A DNA stretch of 64,000 nucleotides. Source: Collinsella aerofaciens. GTDB taxonomy: Bacteria; Actinomycetota; Coriobacteriia; Coriobacteriales; Coriobacteriaceae. Shown here piece by piece: positions 58,960 through 64,000 of the stretch (position 1 is the stretch's first letter; each line of letters opens with the position of its first letter). The stretch is from contig RQCP01000035.1 in the NCBI GenBank assembly GCA_008668235.1, positions 19,825 to 83,824 of the forward strand. The letters run 5' to 3'. The notes under the pieces are model-generated. The model was not told the origin of the DNA, did not search any database, and was given only the letters and a program-made list of their open reading frames with translations. Made by a program: the position numbers and the translations under genes.

Positions 58960-59763
58960 TTAAGCGCCGGCGATGACGAGGGCTGGACGTGAGCTGTCAG
59001 TGGCCTCGGCGATCGAGGTGGCGACGGCATCGTCGGGATCACGGTCCATCACGATGGTGTCGACGTCGGCAAGCTCGGCAAAGCGGTACATGCCGCGTCC
59101 GTTGACCTTGCTGGCGTCCATGAGGGCGACGCTTTGACGGGCGGCGCCGACCATAGCCGCTTTGGTCTCGGCCATCTGCGGAAAGTCGGTCGTAAAGCCG
59201 CAACCGGGAACAAAAGCGCCCGGGCACATGACGGCAAGGTCGGCGTGGACCATTTGGAGCGCCTGCATGGTAAGTGGGCCGTACAGATAGCGATGACCTT
59301 TGCGCAGCGCCCCGCCCAGCATGACGACATCGACCGAGGGCATGCTCTCGTCGATATAATCGGCAATGGTAATGTCGGCCGTGATAACGGTGATGCCGTC
59401 GCGCTGATCGAGGAGCCGGACGAACTCGAGCACCGTGGTGCCCGAGTCGACGAGCAGCGTGTCGCCGTCATTGACGAGCTCGATGGCGCTTTGCGCGATG
59501 GCCTGCTTGGCGGCGACGTTGACATTGATGCGGCGATCCTGCGTGGAGACGGTCAGGCGCTTGTGAAGCGATACGGCACCACCATGTGTGCGGCGCAGCT
59601 TGCCTGCTTCGGCGAGCGCGTCCAGGTCGGCACGGGCGGTGACGGAGGACACGCCAAAGGTCTGGGCGATTTCTGCTACCTGCACCGAGGCATTATGATC
59701 GAGCATCTCCATGATGGCGGAACGACGCTCGTCGGCGAAAGCTCGGGTTGTTGCGTGGGCCAT
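58960..59763 (-). CDS. DeoR-family regulator next to the aldolase gene
   Basis: The 267-residue protein has the DeoR HTH (RRSAIMEMLDHNASVQVAEI, FGVSSVTARADLDALAEAGK, RTHGGAV). The sugar-phosphate sensor domain follows (LLVDSGTTVLEFV, VITADITIADYI, VVMLGGALRKGHRYLYGP, ALMDASKVNGRGMYRFAELADVDTIV). It is divergent from the class II aldolase, which it probably represses through the T-rich direct repeats in between. The effector may be a tagatose or fructose phosphate. The start at ATG 59763 has only a weak ribosome site. Confidence 0.87.
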   Translation of the reverse strand: MAHATTRAFADERRSAIMEMLDHNASVQVAEIAQTFGVSSVTARADLDALAEAGKLRRTHGGAVSLHKRLTVSTQDRRINVNVAAKQAIAQSAIELVNDGDTLLVDSGTTVLEFVRLLDQRDGITVITADITIADYIDESMPSVDVVMLGGALRKGHRYLYGPLTMQALQMVHADLAVMCPGAFVPGCGFTTDFPQMAETKAAMVGAARQSVALMDASKVNGRGMYRFAELADVDTIVMDRDPDDAVATSIAEATDSSRPALVIAGA

Positions 59764-59810
59764 ATTTGCTCCATCATCGTCTGAAATTTGCAGGAATTGT
59801 GTTGACTCTA

Positions 59811-59880
59811 TTTTCGTTCATTTTCTTTTTGAGTAAGAAAACACCTTTCGATTACTTATCTTTTCTATAAAAGAAAGACG
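59811..59880. promoter_or_regulatory. T-rich direct repeats, candidate DeoR operator
   Basis: TTTTCGTTCA, TTTTCTTTTT, TTTCGATTAC and TTTTCTATAA occur at roughly helical-turn spacing between the divergent DeoR and aldolase genes, as in GlpR/FruR-type operators. The rest of the 335-bp gap shows nothing clear. Confidence 0.45.
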
Positions 59881-60098
59881 CTGAACGCCCATAATTCAAT
59901 ATCGAACATGTCCACTTGGCTCAAATTCCTTCCGTTTACTTTTCAAAAACGACTGTATTGACCTGCATGGGCTCAATATCTCGCACGTGCAAAGACGCTG
60001 AATTTCATACAATGAACGCAGAAAAACGCAAGGTAAAACGCCTTGTGAACAACTACGCCCGATGTCCAGATGCGGGCGAGGGAGAGGAGCAAACGCTC

Positions 60099-60956
60099 AT
60101 GGCACTTGTTACCACCGAAAAGATGCTCAAGGACGCTCAGGCCGGCCACTACGCTGTTGGCGCTTTCAACGTCGAGAACCTTGAGTTTGTTATGGCCGTT
60201 CTGGCCGCTGCCGAGGAGACCAAGTCCCCCGTCATCATGCAGACCACCCCGGGCACCATCAAGACCGCTGGTCTGGACTACTTCTACGGCATGGTCAAGG
60301 CTGCCGCCGAGCGCGCTTCCGTGCCCGTCGCCCTGCACCTCGATCACGGCGATGGCTATGACCGCTGCATGCAGGCTTTCCGCACGGGCTACACCTCTGT
60401 CATGATCGACGGTTCGCACGAGTCCTTCGAGGACAACATCGCCCTGACCAAGTCCGTCGCCGACGCTGGCCGCGCCATGGGCGTGCCCGTCGAGGCCGAG
60501 CTCGGTAAGGTTGGCGGCAAGGAGGACGACGGTCCCGCGGTTGAGGGCGAGAGCCCCTACACCGATCCTGCCGAGGCCAAGGAGTTCGTCGAGCGTACCG
60601 GCTGCACCTCCCTCGCAATTGGCGTTGGCACCAGCCACGGCGTGTACACGAGCGATCCGCACATCGAGCAGTCCGTGGTCAAGGCCATCCGCGACGCCGT
60701 CGACGTGCCGCTGGTCCTGCACGGCACCTCCGGTGTGCCCGATGAGCAGGTTGCCGAGGCTGTGAAGAACGGCATCTGCAAGGTTAACTACGCCACCGAG
60801 CTGCGTCAGGCCTACACCAAGGGCTTCATGGCCTACATGGCCGAGAACCCTGCCTGCTTCGATCCCAAGAAGCCGGCCAAGGAGGGTATGCGTGAGATCA
60901 CCGAGCTGGTTAAGATCCGCATGACCAACCTTAACTCTGTGGGCAAGGCAGAGTAA
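60099..60956 (+). CDS. Class II tagatose/fructose-bisphosphate aldolase, GatY/KbaY type
   Basis: GGAGAGGAGC sets the start at ATG 60099 (MALVTTEKMLKDAQ). The 285-residue zinc aldolase has AVGAFNVENLEFVMAVLAAA, TTPGTIKTAGLDYFY, VALHLDHGDGYDRC (His and Asp ligands), SVMIDGSHESFEDNI, EAELGKVGGKEDD, GVGTSHGVYTSDP (His), LVLHGTSGVP (His) and CKVNYATELRQAYTKGF. Length and the GGKEDD loop are closer to GatY/KbaY than to the long Fba, so it probably splits tagatose-1,6-bisphosphate, completing the lac and amino-sugar routes; fructose-1,6-bisphosphate is possible. Confidence 0.88.
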   Translation: MALVTTEKMLKDAQAGHYAVGAFNVENLEFVMAVLAAAEETKSPVIMQTTPGTIKTAGLDYFYGMVKAAAERASVPVALHLDHGDGYDRCMQAFRTGYTSVMIDGSHESFEDNIALTKSVADAGRAMGVPVEAELGKVGGKEDDGPAVEGESPYTDPAEAKEFVERTGCTSLAIGVGTSHGVYTSDPHIEQSVVKAIRDAVDVPLVLHGTSGVPDEQVAEAVKNGICKVNYATELRQAYTKGFMAYMAENPACFDPKKPAKEGMREITELVKIRMTNLNSVGKAE

Positions 60957-60989
60957 CAGCAAGGGTACTCCGACTCGCTACATATCCCG

Positions 60990-61114
60990 GGGAGGGACGA
61001 GGGCTTAGTTCCCCAATCGTCCTCGGGCATGCAAAAAGCCTCGCTGCACACTTCGTGCGGCGAGGCTTTTTGCCCCCTGCGGAAAGATTGGGGAACTAAG
61101 CCCTCGTCCCTCCC
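60990..61114. repeat. Perfect 29-bp inverted repeat enclosing a bidirectional terminator
   Basis: Arms 60990-61018 and 61086-61114 are perfect inverted copies (GGGAGGGACGAGGGCTTAGT... and its complement). The inner segment holds AAAAAGCCTCGC (61033-61044)/GCGAGGCTTTTT (61060-61071) with an inner GCAC/GTGC stem, a strong terminator in both directions. The whole 125 bases could form one long double stem. Confidence 0.85.
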
Positions 61115-61197
61115 AAGGTGACCTGCTCGAGATCGTCGCCCTTGTGGCGTTAGGGCGGAAATGGGTGGGGCGTTAGGGCTTCTTTGCTGATGGGGGA

Positions 61198-61407
61198 TTA
61201 GTATGCCCGGGCTTGGTTGGGGAAGGTTTTGTCTAGGGATGCTTGGAGCTTTTCGAACGATGCTCGCAAGTTGTGGCTCTGGTCGGTTGAGCGCTTGGTT
61301 TTTGTGGTGGGGGAGTCGAGGAGGCCGTTTCTCTGTGTCGGGGGGAAGGAGAAAAGGTCTGCATGTTTTAGGGATGGCTGCTGTGCTGCGTCATTGGAAG
61401 AATGCAT
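61198..61407 (-). CDS. Possible small protein
   Basis: A 69-codon frame (MHSSNDAAQQPSLKHADLFS...) starts at ATG 61407, ten bases after a good GAGGAGG ribosome site on the minus strand. The product is polar, rich in Ser, Lys, Gln and Asn, without membrane or signal segments. No family is recognised. The rest of the 546-bp gap (61115-61660) has no other feature except AAACCGCAGGT near 61546. Codon use is less GC-biased than in neighbours, so it may be foreign or not a gene. Confidence 0.35.
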   Translation of the reverse strand: MHSSNDAAQQPSLKHADLFSFPPTQRNGLLDSPTTKTKRSTDQSHNLRASFEKLQASLDKTFPNQARAY

Positions 61408-61660
61408 GCTTATGCGGCCTCCTCGATGTCCACCAAAAGATAGCGCACGGGGTGTGCTGCTAGGTCCCGTGCGTTGGCAGTATTATGCCGCGGATGTCGC
61501 AAAGAAGCGCTAAAGAAAGGCTTAATGAGGTTTGCAATTACGATGAAACCGCAGGTTAAAGCTATCGAGTAACACTCTTGAAAGGTTTTGGACTTAAGGG
61601 CTTTCTAAGGTTTGTGACGCGGATGTGGCGCGGACGTGCGGAGCGTGTGAATGCTCGCTG

Positions 61661-62650
61661 TTAGCGCTGTGGCTCTGCGGCGCGCACCTGCTCGATGACC
61701 TTTTCCATGGTGGCGTCGATGCGGTCCTTTTTGAGTTCGCATTCCCAGATGGTTATGGGCGTCCAGCCCATTTGGGTAAGCGCGTCGATGGCAGCGCGGT
61801 CGCGCTCGACGTTGCGACGGAACTTTGCCTCCCAAAACTCAACGTTGCGCTTGGGCTGGCTAGGGTTGCACTTGGGGCAGCGGTGCCAAAAGCAACCGTT
61901 GACGAAGATGGCGATTTTGCGCCCGGGGAAGGCGATATCGGGTTTGCCGGGAACCTTCCATTCCAAGCGATAACCCGTAAGGCCCGCGGCGCGCAGGCGC
62001 TGTCGTACGAGCAGCTCGGGCTTGGTGTTGGCGCGCTTGTTGCCCTTCATGGACTTTTTGATGGCGGCGCGACGGCGGACCAGTTCGCGCTCGTCAGCGG
62101 AAAGGTCCGAGGTATCGATGCCGTCGAGCAGACCGGGCTTGGGGCGCTTCTTGCTGCGGCGCTTAGGTGCGCGCTTGGGCTTGGAAGCGGGCTCGTCGGT
62201 CGTGGTGGCCTCGGCGTCGTTGGCAGTGCCGTTGGCCTCGAGCCGGTCTTCCTTCAACTCAATCAGAGCATCGATAAGCCCCTTGTCGGCGGGCATCCAC
62301 TCAACGGTGGCAAGCGAGGTGCGCGGAATCCAGCGGATATCGAGCTGGCGGTCGTGCTTCTGGGGCTCGCCAGACTCTTTAGCCAGCGAGCAGTAGTAGC
62401 ACTCCATGGAGAGATGAAAATCGGGGTAGTCGTACTCAACGGTATAGAAATCGCGCAGGTTCGTGACTTTGACCTGCAGCTCTTCCATGAGTTCGCGGCG
62501 TACGGCGTCCTCGGGCGTCTCGCCGCGCATGAGCTTGCCGCCGGGGAACTCCCAAAGTCCCTGCATGTCGCCGTAGCCGCGCTGCACGGCAAGCAGCTCG
62601 TCAGATCCTTCCTTGCGAATGATCCCAGCGGCAACATGAACAGTCTTCAA
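61661..62650 (-). CDS. NUDIX hydrolase fused to a Vsr-type mismatch endonuclease
   Basis: The start is TTG 62650 with GAGAGGACTCC upstream. In the 329-residue protein, residues 1-130 are a MutT-like NUDIX domain with a complete box (GKLMRGETPEDAVRRELMEE, then LQV). Residues 131-205 form a linker of Lys/Arg/Pro. Residues 210-325 match Vsr, the very-short-patch repair endonuclease: RANTKPELLVRQRL, KPDIAFPGRKIAIFVNGCFW with the catalytic Asp, HRCPKC, and NVERDRAAIDALTQMGW. NUDIX proteins of this type remove oxidised nucleotides; Vsr nicks at T:G mismatches made by deamination of 5-methylcytosine. No cytosine methylase gene is in the window. The fusion joins two anti-mutation activities. Confidence 0.88.
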   Translation of the reverse strand: MKTVHVAAGIIRKEGSDELLAVQRGYGDMQGLWEFPGGKLMRGETPEDAVRRELMEELQVKVTNLRDFYTVEYDYPDFHLSMECYYCSLAKESGEPQKHDRQLDIRWIPRTSLATVEWMPADKGLIDALIELKEDRLEANGTANDAEATTTDEPASKPKRAPKRRSKKRPKPGLLDGIDTSDLSADERELVRRRAAIKKSMKGNKRANTKPELLVRQRLRAAGLTGYRLEWKVPGKPDIAFPGRKIAIFVNGCFWHRCPKCNPSQPKRNVEFWEAKFRRNVERDRAAIDALTQMGWTPITIWECELKKDRIDATMEKVIEQVRAAEPQR

Positions 62651-62682
62651 CAGGAGTCCTCTCTCAACAACGACACATGGCA

Positions 62683-62794
62683 GGGTAGTCTTTTTGGGAC
62701 GGGGCTTTTTTAGCTGCCCTATGTCAAATGCGGCCTCATGCTTCGAAGGCTTCGGATGGGGTAGCTAAAAAGCCCCGTCCCAAAAAGACTACCC
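62683..62794. repeat. 37-bp inverted repeat between the NUDIX-Vsr and ABC genes
   Basis: Arms 62683-62719 and 62758-62794 (GGGTAGTCTTTTTGGGACGG... and its complement) differ at only a few positions near the inner ends. T runs on both strands suggest bidirectional termination; size and shape resemble the 60990 element. Confidence 0.75.
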
Positions 62795-62850
62795 CTACCT
62801 TACACAACGGTAAGGCAAGCGTAAGCCATATCGATGGTAGCCGACTCGTC

Positions 62851-62888
62851 TTCTTGCGACTATAGATGCCGTAGACTAATCGCAAGAA
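62851..62888. promoter_or_regulatory. Inverted repeat before the ABC transporter genes
   Basis: TTCTTGCGA (62851-62859) and TCGCAAGAA (62880-62888) are perfect inverted copies 10 bases upstream of the ATG; possible operator or ribosome-site hairpin. Confidence 0.45.
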
Positions 62889-62898
62889 AGGACTCGGT

Positions 62899-63684
62899 AT
62901 GCAAACCACGCACATGGCGACTCCGGTACTGGAGGTCGCGCATCTCGAAAAGGTATATGGGGCGCTGGGCAACGTGACCTGCGCGCTCAACGACGTCAGC
63001 TTTACTGTCAACCGCGGCGAATTTGTTGGCATCATGGGCGCTTCGGGCTCGGGCAAGTCGACGCTGCTCAACTGCGTGTCGACCATCGATAGCGCCACAA
63101 GTGGCATGATCCGCATCAACGGCCAGGACGTGACGCGTATGAAGCAGGCCAAACTCTCGCAGTTCCGCCGCGAGGAGCTCGGCTTTATCTTCCAGGACTC
63201 CAACCTGCTCGATACGCTCACGGCACGCGAGAACATCGCCCTGCCGCTCACCATCGCCCGCACAAACTCGGCAGAGATCTCGACTCGCGTGCAGGATGTG
63301 GCCGCGCGTCTGTCCATCAGTCAGGTGCTCGACAAGTATCCCTACCAGATGTCCGGCGGTCAGCAGCAGCGCGTTGCCGCGGCTCGCGCGCTCGTCACCG
63401 ACCCCACCATGATCATGGCCGACGAGCCCACCGGCGCCCTCGATTCCAAGAGCGCTCGCCTGCTGCTCGAGAGCCTAGAGGCCCTTAATCGCCGCCTGCG
63501 CGCCACCGTGCTCATGGTCACGCATGACAGCTTTGCTGCCAGCTATACGAGCCGCGTGCTGTTTATCCGCGACGGCAAGATCTTCACCGAGCTGCGCCGC
63601 GGCGACACCGACCGCCGCGAGTTCTTCGACCGCATTATGGAGGTCGTTGCCATGATGGGCGGTGAGGGCTCCAATGCTCTGTAA
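62899..63684 (+). CDS. ABC transporter ATP-binding protein (MacB/BceA type)
   Basis: AAAGGACTC precedes ATG 62899. The 261-residue protein has Walker A (GIMGASGSGKSTLL), Q-loop (FIFQDSNLLDTLTARENI), ABC signature (MSGGQQQRVAAARAL), Walker B (TMIMADEPTGALDS) and the switch His (MVTHDSFAA). The type fits FtsX-permease partners of the BceAB/MacB group, often used for peptide antibiotic resistance or lipoprotein export. Its end overlaps the permease start by 11 bases. Confidence 0.92.
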   Translation: MQTTHMATPVLEVAHLEKVYGALGNVTCALNDVSFTVNRGEFVGIMGASGSGKSTLLNCVSTIDSATSGMIRINGQDVTRMKQAKLSQFRREELGFIFQDSNLLDTLTARENIALPLTIARTNSAEISTRVQDVAARLSISQVLDKYPYQMSGGQQQRVAAARALVTDPTMIMADEPTGALDSKSARLLLESLEALNRRLRATVLMVTHDSFAASYTSRVLFIRDGKIFTELRRGDTDRREFFDRIMEVVAMMGGEGSNAL

Positions 63685-64000
63685 ACTCGCTTGGGGCAAC
63701 GTCCGCCGCGCCGGCCGCGACTACCTCGTCTACCTTTTGACGCTCACCCTGGGCGTCACGGTCTTCTATGCCTTTACCACCATCTCGATGCAGGTCGACA
63801 TCGCCGGAATCGATGAAGAGGGCTTGGCGCAGGTTATGGGCAGCATGCTCGGCGACCTGACGTACTTTTTGGCCGGTGTCATGGCCTTTTTGTTGTTGTT
63901 TGCCAATATCTGCATCATGAATAGCCGCAAGAAGGAGTGTGGCCTGGACCAGGGGCTCGGCATGGGGCGCGGGCGCGGCGCCACGATCATGGCGCTCGAG
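63674..64000 (+). CDS. FtsX-like (BceB-type) ABC permease, 5' part
   Basis: ATG 63674 (MLCKLAWGNVRRAGRDYLVY) lies within the end of the ATPase gene. The 109 codons visible show the N-terminal membrane helix (YLVYLLTLTLGVTVFYAFTT), a short external segment and a second helix (LTYFLAGVMAFLLLFANICIM), followed by the cytoplasmic NSRKKECGLDQGLGMGR. This is the usual start of BceB/FtsX-type permeases. The gene runs off the window. Confidence 0.85.
   Translation, partial: MLCKLAWGNVRRAGRDYLVYLLTLTLGVTVFYAFTTISMQVDIAGIDEEGLAQVMGSMLGDLTYFLAGVMAFLLLFANICIMNSRKKECGLDQGLGMGRGRGATIMALE

Noticed and set aside
61217..61513. Plus-strand frames of 86 and 98 codons in the gap before NUDIX-Vsr
   Set aside because: Trp/Gly/Arg-rich composition, no ribosome site, and they lie opposite the better supported minus-strand frame.

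Overview
This is a high-GC (about 60% by eye), gene-dense bacterial chromosome segment. The lactose-type PTS permeases, tagatose-6-phosphate enzymes, type-2 GalT, A-type flavoprotein and codon use suggest a gut actinobacterium of the Coriobacteriia, most likely Collinsella. That name is an inference from memory of such genomes, not a database result. No rRNA or phage is seen, and there is one tRNA.

Layout. 1-11.4 kb is housekeeping: a basic-tailed protein cut by the window edge, a ComF-like protein, a protein with a nuclease-like motif, a lipoprotein, long-form HPF, DegV, then an operon (oxidoreductase with a His/Cys tail, membrane protein, HEAT-repeat protein, isocitrate/isopropylmalate-type dehydrogenase) and a membrane-anchored SurA-N-like protein. 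11.4-22 kb is an amino-sugar region: a mannose-family PTS (IIA, YajC-like, IIB, IIC, IID), a GntR/UTRA regulator with matching operators, AgaS-type SIS protein, NagA, LacX-like epimerase, LacC-like kinase, a nagA remnant and a YhcH/EbgC protein. 22-31 kb holds a tRNA-Thr, an orphan PTS IIB whose active-site His is Cys, galM, a DeoR regulator and its truncated copy, a DUF7916/GntR/lactose-type PTS locus and a Fic protein. 31-46.7 kb carries three lactose-type modules, each with an EIICB permease, a LacG-like family 1 glycosidase and a LacI regulator; the third is followed by the only lactose-type IIA (lacF). 48-51.5 kb has lacA, lacB and a second lacX-lacC pair. 51.7-53.3 kb is an AAA/DUF4143 ATPase flanked by repeats. 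53.4-57.6 kb is galK-galT with a LacI regulator. 57.7-61 kb has the flavoprotein, a second DeoR regulator and a GatY/KbaY-type class II aldolase. The right end has a NUDIX-Vsr fusion and the start of an ABC transporter.

How it works together. The permeases deliver phosphorylated beta-galactosides or beta-glycosides, LacG-type enzymes cut them, LacAB turns galactose-6-phosphate into tagatose-6-phosphate, LacC phosphorylates it and the GatY-type aldolase splits the bisphosphate. The amino-sugar branch (NagA, AgaS) can enter the same route at tagatose-6-phosphate. Free galactose is handled by GalM, GalK and GalT.

The most interesting non-coding signals are: (i) eight pairs of 9-bp direct repeats (ACCGTTCAC-like, 12-bp gap, 21-bp period) upstream of nearly every sugar operon, resembling LytTR-type sites; (ii) ten palindromes of exactly 57 bp in four arrays with 22-24-bp spacers; (iii) several long inverted repeats and MITE-like elements; (iv) a four-copy repeat forming a near-perfect 31-bp inverted repeat at the fic promoter.
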